The notes under the pieces were generated by a model. That model was not told the DNA's origin. It saw only the letters and a list, made by a program, of their open reading frames with translations, and did not search any database. Positions 7,220 through 16,094 of a stretch of DNA of 64,000 bases are shown here, one piece after another. The stretch is taken from assembly GCF_030815485.1 (NCBI RefSeq), contig NZ_JAUSWV010000002.1:1364001-1428000 (forward strand), given 5' to 3'. A program made the translations under genes and the position numbers. The DNA is from Streptomyces rishiriensis. GTDB taxonomy: Bacteria; Actinomycetota; Actinomycetes; Streptomycetales; Streptomycetaceae. Position 1 is the first letter of the stretch. Each line of letters opens with the position of its first letter.

Positions 7220-9787
7220 GTGCTGAAGGCCACCCTCAGGAGTTTCCTCGCGCACAAGGGGCGGCTGCTGCTGTCCGCGCTCGCCGTCGTCCTGTCGGTG
7301 GCGTTCGTCGCGGGGAGCCTGATCTTCTCCGACACGGTGACGCGCACCTTCGACCGGCTCTTCGCGTCCACGTCGGCGGATGTGACGGTCCGGCCCGCCG
7401 ACGACCTCGACGCGTCCGTGCCGACCGGCGCCGTGCAGACCGTGCCCGCCTCCCTCGCCGAGAAGGTGGCCCGCGTTCAGGGGGTCGCGTCGACCCACGC
7501 GGACGTGAGCGTGGAGAACATCACGGTCGTGGACAGTGAGAACGAGTCCGTCGGACCGACCACGGGCGCGCCCACCGTCGCCACCGACTGGTACGTGACC
7601 GACCGCAGCCCGGTGCAGCTGACCTCCGGCCACGCCCCGCGGGGCGCGGACGAGGCCATGCTCGACGCCGACACCGCCGACAAGAAGCACGTGGACATCG
7701 GCGACACCCTCACCGTGATGGCCCAGCCGGGCTCGTTCAAGGTGAAGATCGTCGGCATCGCCACCTTCACCACGACCAATCCGGGCGCGGCCCTGGTCTA
7801 CCTCGACCCCGCGACCGCCGGCACCGCGCTGCTGGGCTCGGCGGACAAGGCCACGAGCATCTCCGTCGACGCGGCGCGGGGCGTGAGCGACGCGGCGCTC
7901 GCACAGCGCGTCGACGCCGCGGTCGGCGCCGGTCCGTACGACGTGAAGACCGCCGAGGAGCAGGCGAAGTCGTCGGCGGAGGCGCTCGGCGGGTTCCTCG
8001 ACGTGATCAAGTACGTGATGCTCGGCTTCGCCGGGATCGCCGTCCTGGTCGGTGTCTTCCTGATCGTCAACACCTTCTCGATGCTCATCGCCCAGCGCAC
8101 GCGCGAGCTGGGCCTGCTGCGCGCCCTGGGCGCCGATCGCCGTCAGGTGCGCCGCTCGGTGCTCACCGAGGCGGTCCTGCTCGGACTCGTGGGCTCCACC
8201 CTGGGCCTCGCGGCCGGCATCGGCCTGGCGGCGGGACTGATCAAGCTCATGAGCGCCTTCGGCATGAACCTCAAGACCACCGAGATGGTCGTCGGCTGGG
8301 CGACCCCGGTGTCGGCCTACGTCGTCGGCGTCGGCGTCACCTTCGTGGCGGCCTACCTCCCGGCCAGGCGCGCCGCGACCGTGTCGCCGATGGCGGCCCT
8401 CGCGGACGCGGACATCGCCGGAGTGGGGCGGCCGCTCAAGGTGCGCGCGGTGGTGGGCGCGGTCGTCGGCGCGCTGGGTGTGGCGGCGCTCGCCGGCTGT
8501 GTGAGTTCCTCGACGACGTCGTCCGCGGCGTCCCTGCTGGGCCTGGGCGTGGTACTCACCCTCATCGCCACCGTCATCGCCGGGCCGCTGCTCGTCCGCC
8601 CGGTGATCCGGGTGCTCGGCGGTGCCTTTCCCGCGCTGTTCGGCTCGGTCGGCCGGATGAGCCAGCGCAACGCGCTGCGCAATCCGCGCCGCACGGGCGC
8701 CACGGCGGCCGCGTTGATGGTGGGCCTCGCGCTGGTGGGCGGGATGTCGGTGGCGAGCGCCTCGATGTCCAAGTCCTTCGACCAGCAGATCGACAAGACG
8801 CTGGGCGCCGACTTCGTCGTCCAGAACGCCAACTTCACACCGTTCTCCGAAGAGGTCACGGACGCGGTGCGCGGCACCGACGGCGTCGGCCTCGTCGTAC
8901 GGCAGCGGTTCGCGCCGGTCGCGGTACGGCTGCCCGACGGCGAACGCGTCGAGACGACCGCCTCCGGCTACGACGACCGGGTCGACGACGTCGCGCATGT
9001 CACGTACGCGCAGGGCGACACGGCGGCCGCGCTGGCCGACGGCGCCATCGGCATGGACGTCGACTTCGCCGGGCACCACGGAGTACGGCTGGGCAGCGTG
9101 CTGCGGGTGGAGTTCCCCGGCGACCGGACCACCTCGCTGAAGGTCGGCGCGCTCACCGACCAGGACACCGGCGACGGGTTCGGTATGCAGGGCGGGCTGT
9201 TCCTCGGGATCGCCACCGTCGAGAAGTACGTGCCCGGCGGGCAGGACTCGGCGCTGTACGTGAACGCGGCCGGCGGCACGAGCGGCGACCGGCTGCGTCC
9301 CCGGCTGGAGCGGACGCTCGACGCTTATCCGCAGGTACAGGCGCGTGACCAGGCCGACTACAAGAAGCTCGTGCACGACCAGATCGCCGTGCTGCTGTAC
9401 CTCGTGTACGCGCTGCTCGGGCTCGCGATCGTCATCGCGGTGCTCGGTGTGGTCAACACCCTGGCGCTGTCCGTGGTGGAGCGGACCCGGGAGATCGGGC
9501 TGCTGCGGGCGATCGGGCTGGGCCGGCGGCAGTTGCGCCGGATGATCAGGCTGGAGTCGGTCGTGATCGCGGTGTTCGGCGCGGTGCTGGGGCTGGCGCT
9601 CGGGCTGGTGTGGGGCGTGTGCATTCAGCAGGTGCTGGAGTTGCAGGGCATGAAGGCCTTCGCGGTCCCGTGGGGCACGATCGTCGCGGTGGTGGTGGGC
9701 TCCGCGGTCGTCGGTGTCGTGGCGGCGCTGCTGCCCGCGCTGCGCGCGTCCCGGATGAACGTGCTGGCGGCGATCGCGCACGAGTGA
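7220..9787 (+). CDS. ABC transporter permease, FtsX/MacB type with two FtsX domains
   Basis: An 855-residue membrane protein with the architecture TM, extracellular MacB-type domain (about residues 40-240), FtsX domain of three TM helices (about 265-400), two further TM helices (about 410-460), a second TM-periplasmic module (about 490-700) and a second FtsX domain (about 720-850). LLRALGADRRQVRRSVLTEA and LLRAIGLGRRQLRRMIRLES are the paired coupling segments after the FtsX helices. It starts with GTG 5 bases after the ATPase stop. One polypeptide carries both FtsX halves, so the transporter is probably a homodimeric ATPase on a single permease. Cargo is unknown; such exporters are common in Streptomyces beside two-component or antibiotic-response genes, which are not seen here. 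Confidence 0.9.
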   Translation: MLKATLRSFLAHKGRLLLSALAVVLSVAFVAGSLIFSDTVTRTFDRLFASTSADVTVRPADDLDASVPTGAVQTVPASLAEKVARVQGVASTHADVSVENITVVDSENESVGPTTGAPTVATDWYVTDRSPVQLTSGHAPRGADEAMLDADTADKKHVDIGDTLTVMAQPGSFKVKIVGIATFTTTNPGAALVYLDPATAGTALLGSADKATSISVDAARGVSDAALAQRVDAAVGAGPYDVKTAEEQAKSSAEALGGFLDVIKYVMLGFAGIAVLVGVFLIVNTFSMLIAQRTRELGLLRALGADRRQVRRSVLTEAVLLGLVGSTLGLAAGIGLAAGLIKLMSAFGMNLKTTEMVVGWATPVSAYVVGVGVTFVAAYLPARRAATVSPMAALADADIAGVGRPLKVRAVVGAVVGALGVAALAGCVSSSTTSSAASLLGLGVVLTLIATVIAGPLLVRPVIRVLGGAFPALFGSVGRMSQRNALRNPRRTGATAAALMVGLALVGGMSVASASMSKSFDQQIDKTLGADFVVQNANFTPFSEEVTDAVRGTDGVGLVVRQRFAPVAVRLPDGERVETTASGYDDRVDDVAHVTYAQGDTAAALADGAIGMDVDFAGHHGVRLGSVLRVEFPGDRTTSLKVGALTDQDTGDGFGMQGGLFLGIATVEKYVPGGQDSALYVNAAGGTSGDRLRPRLERTLDAYPQVQARDQADYKKLVHDQIAVLLYLVYALLGLAIVIAVLGVVNTLALSVVERTREIGLLRAIGLGRRQLRRMIRLESVVIAVFGAVLGLALGLVWGVCIQQVLELQGMKAFAVPWGTIVAVVVGSAVVGVVAALLPALRASRMNVLAAIAHE

Positions 9788-9790
9788 GGC

Positions 9791-9820
9791 GCCGGCCGGA
9801 CCGGCGGGTGCCCGGCCGGC
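9791..9820 (+). terminator. Hairpin after the ABC permease
   Basis: GCCGGCCGG (9791-9799) and CCGGCCGGC (9812-9820) are a perfect 9-bp stem with a 12-base loop, starting 3 bases after the permease stop. No T-run follows, as is usual for GC-rich terminators. Confidence 0.5.
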
Positions 9821-9925
9821 CGTCTTGCGGAGCCCGGGGGCGGGGCCCGGCGCCCACTGTCCGGACCATGCGTCCGGATCGTGGAATTCCGGGAGCCCGC
9901 CACCGGCCCGTGATGTGATCACCGC

Positions 9926-10351
9926 ATGTCTGATCTGCTGATACGGGCCGCGACGGCCGAGGACCTGGACTCCGTGCTGGCCTTCTGGAGGACCTCCGCC
10001 GAGGGCACGAGCATCAGCGACGACCGGAGCGGGGTGGAGCGACTGGTCGCGCGTGATCCGGAGGCCCTGATCCTGGCCGAGCGGGGCGGTGAGCTGGCCG
10101 GGACGGTGATCGCCGGGTTCGACGGATGGCGCTGCCATCTGTACCGGCTGGCAGTGCACCCCCGGCACCGCCGCCAGGGCATCGGATCGGCGCTGCTGGC
10201 CGCCGCGGAGGAGCGGTTCGTACGGCTGGGCGGGCGCCGCGGGGACGCGATGGTGCTCACCCGCAACGAAACGGCGCATCATGCCTGGCGCGCGGCGGGG
10301 TACGCGCCCGAGGAGAAGTGGCGACGCTGGGTGAAGCCGCTCAGCGACTGA
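9926..10351 (+). CDS. GNAT-family N-acetyltransferase
   Basis: A 141-residue GNAT protein. The acetyl-CoA pyrophosphate loop is in LAVHPRHRRQGIGSALLAAA (RRQGIG, near residues 80-86) and beta-strand 4 is the preceding LYRLAVHP. The C-terminal part NETAHHAWRAAGYAPEEKWRR fits motif B. No substrate-specific residue can be identified. There is no strong ribosome site before the ATG. It stands alone between the ABC operon and the CNNM/CBS pair. Confidence 0.85.
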   Translation: MSDLLIRAATAEDLDSVLAFWRTSAEGTSISDDRSGVERLVARDPEALILAERGGELAGTVIAGFDGWRCHLYRLAVHPRHRRQGIGSALLAAAEERFVRLGGRRGDAMVLTRNETAHHAWRAAGYAPEEKWRRWVKPLSD

Positions 10352-10536
10352 CCGGAGCCCGCAATGGCACCTTTGCCGATCCTTTACCATTGAGGGACTG
10401 TGCGGACGACCCGCGCGGTCCCCTGATGACTTCATGAAAGGTGTGAGCGTCCGCCCATGGGCGAGCCTCCCAGTACCCCCACGCGACATCGCGCGACCTT
10501 CTCCGCCCTGCCCGATCATGGGACGGAGGTGACCCG

Positions 10537-11877
10537 ATGACCGAAGTCCTGCTCCTCCTGGTGGCGATCCTGTTGTCGCTCGCGTGCGGCGCCTTCGTCG
10601 CCGCCGAGTTCTCGCTGACCACGGTCGAGCGCAGCGAACTGGAACGGGCGGTGGAGCGCGGCGAGCGCGGCGCGCCCGGAGCGCTCAAGGCCGTACGGAA
10701 TCTCACGTTCCAGCTCTCCGGCGCCCAGCTCGGCATCACCGTGACCAATCTGGTGGTCGGCATGCTCTCCGAGCCGTCGATCGCCAAGCTGATCGCCGGG
10801 CCGCTCGAGTCGATGGGCCTGTCGAGCACCACGTCGAGTTCCGTCGCGCTGGTGCTGGGTACGGCCCTGTCGACCGTGTTCCTGATGGTCGTCGGCGAAC
10901 TCGTGCCCAAGAACTGGGCGATCTCCTCCCCGCTGGCGGTCGCCAAGCGTGTGGGCAACGCACAGCGCTGGTTCAGCGCCGCCTTCCGGCCCTTCATCAC
11001 CCATCTCAACAACACCGCGAACCGCATCGTGCGCCGCTTCGGCGTGGAGCCCACCGAGGAACTGGCCGCCGCGCGCGGCCCCCAGGAACTCGCCGCCCTG
11101 GCCCGGCACTCCGCCAAGGAGGGCGCCCTGGAGGCGGACACCGCGGAGCTGTTCGTGCGCACGCTGAACCTGGCCGATCTGACCGCGGAGAACGTGATGA
11201 CCCCGCGGGTCCAGGTCATCGCCCTCGACGCGGCGGCGACCTGCGAGGACGTGGCCAACGCGACCCGGGCGACGGGCCTGTCCCGGTTCCCGGTGTACCG
11301 CGGCAACCTCGACTCGGTGGTCGGCACCGCGCACATCAAGGACGTGCTGGCGATCCCGGCGGCGCGCCGCCCGCGCGTGCCCGTCGCGGAGATCATGCGC
11401 GAGCCGCTCCTGGTGCCCGAGTCACTGACCGTGGACCGGCTGCTGGACCGGCTGTCCGGCAAGCGGACGATGGCCGTGGTCATCGACGAGTACGGCGGGA
11501 CGGCGGGCGTGGCGACGCTGGAGGACATCGTCGAGGAGGTCGTCGGCGAGGTCCGCGACGAGCACGACCCGCACGAGACGTCCGATCTGAGCACCGCGGG
11601 CAAGGACGACGAGGGCCGCACGCTCTACTCGGCCGACGGCGCCGCCCGCACCGACCAGCTCGCGCGCGTGGGCCTGCACACCCCCGAGGGACCGTACGAG
11701 ACGCTCGCCGGTCTGCTCGCCACCGAGCTGGGCCGGATACCGGCCGTCGGTGACACGGTGGAGGTCGCGGGCTGGCGGATGGACGTGGTGGACGCCTCGG
11801 GCAGGCGGGCCGCGCGCGTGCTGTTGCACGCGCCGCTCGCCCCGTCCGACGATTTCGAACAGGAGGCCGGGAAGTGA
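10537..11877 (+). CDS. CNNM/CBS-pair transporter (HlyC/CorC family)
   Basis: A 446-residue membrane protein with an N-terminal DUF21/CNNM domain of about four TM segments (residues 1-190, including FQLSGAQLGITVTNLVVG and VVGELVPKNWAIS), a CBS pair (about 215-340, with RFPVYRG and VVIDEYGGTAGVATLEDI) and a CorC_HlyC C-terminal domain (about 360-435, with GDTVEVAGWRMDV). The family transports or senses Mg2+/divalent cations, with CBS domains binding adenine nucleotides. The hemolysin name is historical. The next gene starts within its stop codon (GTGA), so translation is coupled. About 185 bases of non-coding DNA precede it. Confidence 0.9.
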   Translation: MTEVLLLLVAILLSLACGAFVAAEFSLTTVERSELERAVERGERGAPGALKAVRNLTFQLSGAQLGITVTNLVVGMLSEPSIAKLIAGPLESMGLSSTTSSSVALVLGTALSTVFLMVVGELVPKNWAISSPLAVAKRVGNAQRWFSAAFRPFITHLNNTANRIVRRFGVEPTEELAAARGPQELAALARHSAKEGALEADTAELFVRTLNLADLTAENVMTPRVQVIALDAAATCEDVANATRATGLSRFPVYRGNLDSVVGTAHIKDVLAIPAARRPRVPVAEIMREPLLVPESLTVDRLLDRLSGKRTMAVVIDEYGGTAGVATLEDIVEEVVGEVRDEHDPHETSDLSTAGKDDEGRTLYSADGAARTDQLARVGLHTPEGPYETLAGLLATELGRIPAVGDTVEVAGWRMDVVDASGRRAARVLLHAPLAPSDDFEQEAGK

Positions 11878-12905
11878 CCGCCGTCCAGTTGCTGATCGCC
11901 CTGGCGACCCTCGTCGTCAACGCGTTCTTCGTCGGCGCCGAGTTCGCGCTGATCTCCGTACGCCGCTCCCAGATCGAGCAGCACCTCGAAGGCGGCGCAC
12001 AGGGCGCCCAGGGCGACCGGCGCGCCAAGAGCGTGCTGTGGGGCCTCCAGCACGTGTCCGCGCTGATGGCGGCCGCGCAGCTCGGCATCACGCTGTGCAC
12101 GCTGATCCTCGGGGTGGTCGCCGAACCGGCCATCGCGCACCTGCTGGAACCGGTGTTCCACGCGGTGGGTGTGCCGGAGGGCGCGGGACACGCGGTGTCC
12201 TTCGTGATCGCGCTGGCGGTGGCGACCTATCTGCACATGCTGCTCGGCGAGATGGTGCCGAAGAACATCGCGCTCGCCGAGCCGGTGCGCACCGCGCTCC
12301 TGCTGGGACCGCCGCTGGTCACGCTGGCCCGGGCGCTGCGCCCGGTGATCTTCGCGATCAACGCCTTCGCCAACGGTCTGCTGAAGCTGCTGCGGATCGA
12401 GACCAAGGACGAGGTCGCCGCGGCCTTCTCCGACGCCCAGCTGGCCCAGATCGTCAAGGACGCGGGCGAGGCCGGTCTCATCGACGAACGCGCGCTGGAG
12501 CGGCTGCACGACGCTCTGGAGCTGGGCCGTCGCCCGGTGCGGGATGTCGTCCTGCCGCTGGAACGCGTCGTCTACGCGCGCGTGGGCGTCACTCCGGAGG
12601 AGCTGGAGCGACTGGCGGCGGAATCCGGGTTCTCCCGGTTCCCCGTGGTGGACGAGGGGCGGCGGATCGTCGGCTACCTGCATGTGAAGGACGCGCTGGA
12701 CGCCTCGCCGTGGGACACGGCGTTCCGGCTGGGCGACATGCGGCCCATCGCGCGGGTGCGGGAGGCGACCCCGCTGGACGACGTCCTGACCGCGATGCGG
12801 GGCAGCCGTACGCATCTGGCGGCCGTGCTCGGCTCCGACGGGCGGCTGTCGGGTCTGGTGACCATGGAGGACGTGTTGCAGGAGCTGTTCGGACAGCGGG
12901 CGTGA
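11874..12905 (+). CDS. Second CNNM/CBS-pair transporter, lacking the CorC_HlyC domain
   Basis: A 343-residue paralogue of the preceding gene: CNNM domain (residues 1-195, LLGEMVPKNIALAEP) and a CBS pair (about 215-340, FSRFPVVDEG and LVTMEDVLQELFG). It ends right after the second CBS, so the regulatory CorC_HlyC domain is missing. Tandem long/short pairs like this are common in actinobacteria and suggest a heterodimer. The GTG start overlaps the previous stop by 4 bases. Confidence 0.9.
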   Translation: MTAVQLLIALATLVVNAFFVGAEFALISVRRSQIEQHLEGGAQGAQGDRRAKSVLWGLQHVSALMAAAQLGITLCTLILGVVAEPAIAHLLEPVFHAVGVPEGAGHAVSFVIALAVATYLHMLLGEMVPKNIALAEPVRTALLLGPPLVTLARALRPVIFAINAFANGLLKLLRIETKDEVAAAFSDAQLAQIVKDAGEAGLIDERALERLHDALELGRRPVRDVVLPLERVVYARVGVTPEELERLAAESGFSRFPVVDEGRRIVGYLHVKDALDASPWDTAFRLGDMRPIARVREATPLDDVLTAMRGSRTHLAAVLGSDGRLSGLVTMEDVLQELFGQRA

Positions 12906-12924
12906 GGAGCGCGGAGGGAGCCGG

Positions 12925-13018
12925 GTGACCGACCGCGGGTGACCGCCGTTGGCCACCGACCGCGGGTGGACCATCGGCGACCGGCCGCGGGGTCGGCGAC
13001 CGACCGTTGGGTATGAGA
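12925..13018. repeat. Imperfect ACCGACCGCGGGTG repeats between transporter and SGNH gene
   Basis: The spacer holds imperfect copies of GACCGACCGCGGGTG, with close matches at about 12928 and 12955 and weaker ones at about 12979 and 12999. Units alternate with short linkers. The block lies before the SGNH hydrolase start and contains no convincing ORF. Confidence 0.45.
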
Positions 13019-13041
13019 CTGGGGCTACCATCGATGTCGCC

Positions 13042-13821
13042 ATGCAGACGAATCCCACACACACCAGCCTGGTCGCGATCGGCGACTCCTTCACCGAGGG
13101 CATGTCGGACCTGCTGCCCGACGGCTCCTACCGGGGCTGGGCGGACCTCCTCGCCGCGCGGATGGCCGCCCGCACCCCCGGCTTCCGGTACGCCAACCTG
13201 GCGGTACGCGGCAAGCTGATCGGACAGATCGTCGAGGAGCAGGTGCCGGTGGCCACCGCGATGGGCGCCGACGTGATCACCCTGGTCGGCGGCCTGAACG
13301 ACACCCTGCGCCCCAAGTGCGACATGGGCCGTGTGAAAGGCCTGCTGACCGAGGCCGTGGAGCGCCTGGCCCCCGCCTGCAAGGAGCTGGTGCTGATGCG
13401 CAGCCCCGGCCGTCAGGGACCGGTCCTCGAGCGGTTCAGGCCGCGCATGGAGGAGCTGTTCGTGCATGTCGAGGAGCTGGGGCAGCGGCACGGCGCGCTC
13501 GTCGTCGACCTGTACGGCGCGCCGTCCCTCGGCGATCCGCGCCTGTGGGACGTCGACCGGCTGCACCTGACGGCGGAGGGCCACCGCCGGGTCGCGGAGG
13601 CGGTCTGGCAGAGCCTCGGGCACGACCCCGAGGACGCCGAGTGGCACCTGCCGATGCCGGCGACCCTGCCGCCGGGCTGGGCCGCCCGCCGCGTCGCGGA
13701 CGCGCGCTTCGCCCGGCAGTACCTGCTCCCCTGGATAGGCCGCCGCCTGACCGGCCGGTCCTCCGGGGACGGCCTGCCGCCGAAGCGGCCCGACCTGCTG
13801 CCGTACGAGGGTCAGGCCTAG
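13042..13821 (+). CDS. SGNH/GDSL-family hydrolase (cytoplasmic)
   Basis: A 259-residue SGNH hydrolase: block I VAIGDSFTEG (catalytic Ser near residue 16), block III GGLNDTLR (Asn oxyanion ligand) and block V DVDRLHLTAEGH (Asp and His of the triad). There is no signal peptide, so it acts inside the cell on an ester or acyl group that cannot be named. The frame runs further upstream through repetitive spacer; the ATG at 13042 is chosen because family similarity starts there. No ribosome site is visible. Confidence 0.85.
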   Translation: MQTNPTHTSLVAIGDSFTEGMSDLLPDGSYRGWADLLAARMAARTPGFRYANLAVRGKLIGQIVEEQVPVATAMGADVITLVGGLNDTLRPKCDMGRVKGLLTEAVERLAPACKELVLMRSPGRQGPVLERFRPRMEELFVHVEELGQRHGALVVDLYGAPSLGDPRLWDVDRLHLTAEGHRRVAEAVWQSLGHDPEDAEWHLPMPATLPPGWAARRVADARFARQYLLPWIGRRLTGRSSGDGLPPKRPDLLPYEGQA

Positions 13822-13964
13822 GCGCTCGCCGTGGGCCGCGCGCCCGGGTGCCCGGCCGGAGCCGGGACGGGCCGCGCCGCGGCGGGGGAAGGGCAGGCCG
13901 GGTGACGCAGGACTCGTAGGATCCGCCGAACGGGGCCGTGGCGCCGGCCTGCACGATGCGCCAG

Positions 13965-13970
13965 TAGAAT
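13965..13970 (+). promoter_or_regulatory. -10 hexamer of a leaderless purB promoter
   Basis: TAGAAT lies 8 bases before the GTG start of purB, which places the likely transcription start at or within a base or two of the start codon. No Shine-Dalgarno sequence precedes the GTG. The -35 region is poor. Confidence 0.5.
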
Positions 13971-13978
13971 TCCGCTAC

Positions 13979-15421
13979 GTGACTTCCGCTCCCGCCAAGC
14001 CCCGTATCCCGAACGTCCTCGCCGGACGCTACGCCTCCGCCGAGCTCGCCACGCTCTGGTCGCCCGAGCAGAAGGTGAAGCTGGAGCGTCAGCTCTGGCT
14101 CGCCGTACTGCGGGCTCAGAAGGACCTCGGCATCGAGGTGCCGGACGCGGCGATCACCGACTACGAGCGTGTCCTCGACACCGTCGACCTGGCCTCCATC
14201 GCCGAGCGCGAGAAGGTCACCCGGCACGACGTGAAGGCCCGGATCGAGGAGTTCAACGACCTCGCCGGCCATGAGCAGGTCCACAAGGGCATGACGTCCC
14301 GCGACCTGACGGAGAACGTCGAGCAGCTCCAGATCCGGCTCTCGCTGGAGCTCGTCCGCGACCGCACGGTGGCCGTGCTGGCGCGCCTCGGCAAGCTGGC
14401 CGGCGAGTACGGCGAGCTCGTCATGGCCGGGCGCTCCCACAACGTGGCCGCGCAGGCCACGACCCTCGGCAAGCGGTTCGCGACCGCCGCCGACGAGCTG
14501 CTCGTCGCGTACGGCCGGGTCGAGGAGCTGCTCGAGCGTTACCCGCTGCGCGGCATCAAGGGCCCGGTCGGCACCGCCCAGGACATGCTCGACCTGCTCG
14601 GGGGCGACGCCGCCAAGCTCAGCGAGCTGGAGGACCGGATCGCCGGTCACCTGGGCTTCTCGCAGGCGTTCACGTCCGTCGGCCAGGTCTACCCGCGGTC
14701 GCTGGACTACGAGGTCGTCACCGCGCTGGTGCAGCTCGCGGCCGCCCCCTCCTCGCTGGCGAAGACGATCCGGCTGATGGCCGGGCACGAGCTGGTGACC
14801 GAGGGGTTCAAGCCCGGCCAGGTCGGCTCCTCGGCGATGCCGCACAAGATGAACACCCGTTCCTGCGAGCGCGTCAACGGCCTGATGGTCATCCTGCGGG
14901 GCTACGCGTCGATGACCGGCGAGCTGGCGGGCGACCAGTGGAACGAGGGCGACGTGTCGTGCTCGGTGGTGCGCCGGGTCGCTCTGCCGGACGCCTTCTT
15001 CGCGCTCGACGGCCTTCTGGAGACGTTCCTGACGGTGCTCGACGAGTTCGGCGCCTTCCCGGCGGTCGTCGCCCGGGAGCTGGACCGCTACCTGCCGTTC
15101 CTCGCCACCACCAAGGTGCTGATGGGCGCGGTGCGCGCGGGCGTCGGCCGTGAGGTCGCGCACGAGGCGATCAAGGAGAACGCCGTCGCCTCGGCACTCG
15201 CCATGCGTGAGCGCGGGGCCGAGCGCAACGAGCTGCTGGACAAGCTGGCCGCCGACGAGCGGCTCCCGCTCGACCGTGCCCGGCTGGACGAGTTGATGGC
15301 CGACAAGCTGTCCTTCACGGGCGCCGCTTCGGCCCAGGTGAGCACGGTCGTCGGCCGGATCGAGGAGATCGTGAAGCAGCGCCCCGAGGCCGCCGGCTAC
15401 ACCCCCGGAGCGATCCTCTGA
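13979..15421 (+). CDS. purB: Adenylosuccinate lyase
   Basis: PurB releases fumarate from SAICAR and from adenylosuccinate in purine synthesis. The 480-residue protein has the fumarase/aspartase signature GSSAMPHKMN (near residues 281-290), the SRDLTENV segment with the substrate-binding TSRD loop and the AGRSHNV catalytic His region. It is of the longer PurB group common in actinobacteria. A GTG start with a TAGAAT -10 just upstream points to a leaderless mRNA. The glycosylase gene downstream begins in the stop codon. Confidence 0.95.
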   Translation: MTSAPAKPRIPNVLAGRYASAELATLWSPEQKVKLERQLWLAVLRAQKDLGIEVPDAAITDYERVLDTVDLASIAEREKVTRHDVKARIEEFNDLAGHEQVHKGMTSRDLTENVEQLQIRLSLELVRDRTVAVLARLGKLAGEYGELVMAGRSHNVAAQATTLGKRFATAADELLVAYGRVEELLERYPLRGIKGPVGTAQDMLDLLGGDAAKLSELEDRIAGHLGFSQAFTSVGQVYPRSLDYEVVTALVQLAAAPSSLAKTIRLMAGHELVTEGFKPGQVGSSAMPHKMNTRSCERVNGLMVILRGYASMTGELAGDQWNEGDVSCSVVRRVALPDAFFALDGLLETFLTVLDEFGAFPAVVARELDRYLPFLATTKVLMGAVRAGVGREVAHEAIKENAVASALAMRERGAERNELLDKLAADERLPLDRARLDELMADKLSFTGAASAQVSTVVGRIEEIVKQRPEAAGYTPGAIL

Positions 15422-15963
15422 CGCGCTTCACCCAGGCGGAGCTCGAGGCCGCCCGCGACCGTCTCGTGCCGGACGTCGTCGCGGGCGGCCTGCGCGTGCT
15501 GTTCTGCGGCATCAATCCCGGCCTGATGACGGCGGCGACCGGCCACCACTTCGCCCGTCCGGGCAACCGCTTCTGGCCGGTGCTGCACCTGTCCGGCTTC
15601 ACCCCGAGGCTGCTGAAACCGGCCGAGCAGGAGGAGCTGCTGTCCTACGGGCTCGGCATCACGAACGTGGTGGCGAGGGCGACCGCGCGGGCCGACGAGC
15701 TCACGGCGCGGGAGTACCAGGAGGGCGGGCGGCTGCTGGCGGAGAAGGTGACCCGGCTGAAGCCCCGCTGGCTGGCGGTGGTGGGCGTGACCGCGTACCG
15801 GGCGGCCTTCGACGACCGCAAGGCGGCGGTGGGCCCGCAGGAGCGGCTCATCGGGGACACCCGCGTGTGGGTGCTGCCCAATCCCAGCGGATTGAACGCG
15901 CATTGGACGGCGGCGACGATGGCGGAGGAGTTCGCCCGGCTGAGGGTGGCGGCGGAGGACTGA
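15418..15963 (+). CDS. mug: G/U mismatch-specific uracil-DNA glycosylase
   Basis: Mug removes uracil or ethenocytosine opposite G. Recognisable are the GINPGLMTAATGHHFARPGN motif with the catalytic-site Asn and the NPSGLNAHW minor-groove loop. The first ATG/GTG in frame is the GTG at 15466, but the frame is coding-like from the CTG at 15418 (reading TRFTQAELEAARDRLVPDVV), which matches the usual family N-terminus. The CTG overlaps the purB stop as CTGA, so a CTG start coupled to purB termination is likely; if not, the protein begins at 15466 with 165 residues. Stop is certain, start is not. Confidence 0.85.
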   Translation: MTRFTQAELEAARDRLVPDVVAGGLRVLFCGINPGLMTAATGHHFARPGNRFWPVLHLSGFTPRLLKPAEQEELLSYGLGITNVVARATARADELTAREYQEGGRLLAEKVTRLKPRWLAVVGVTAYRAAFDDRKAAVGPQERLIGDTRVWVLPNPSGLNAHWTAATMAEEFARLRVAAED

Positions 15964-15991
15964 CGGCTCATGGCCCGGGCCGCGGGGCAGG

Positions 15992-16094
15992 ACTTCGCGG
16001 CGAGGCATCAGGGCGGGTCGGCTGCGGGACAGGACGCCGGGGCGGGACTTCAGGGCGGGGCGGGGCTTCGCAGCGAGGCCTCAGGGCGGGTCGG
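15992..16094. repeat. Direct duplication of about 30 bp at the 3' end of the next gene
   Basis: CGAGGCATCAGGGCGGGTCGG at 16001-16021 and CGAGGCCTCAGGGCGGGTC at 16074 onward differ at one base over 21, and similarity extends into the preceding CTTCGCGG/CTTCGCAG. The second copy contains the stop and last codons of the reverse-strand gene; the first is a spare copy 73 bases away. Confidence 0.55.

Noticed and set aside
7202..10519. A reverse-strand frame of 1105 codons antisense to the ABC permease and GNAT genes
   Set aside because: It is the GC-rich mirror frame of strong genes, rich in Arg, Gly, His and Pro, with no family match.
10341..11621. 426-codon reverse frame over the first CNNM/CBS gene
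   Set aside because: Ser/Arg-rich mirror frame; the forward frame has CNNM and CBS motifs.
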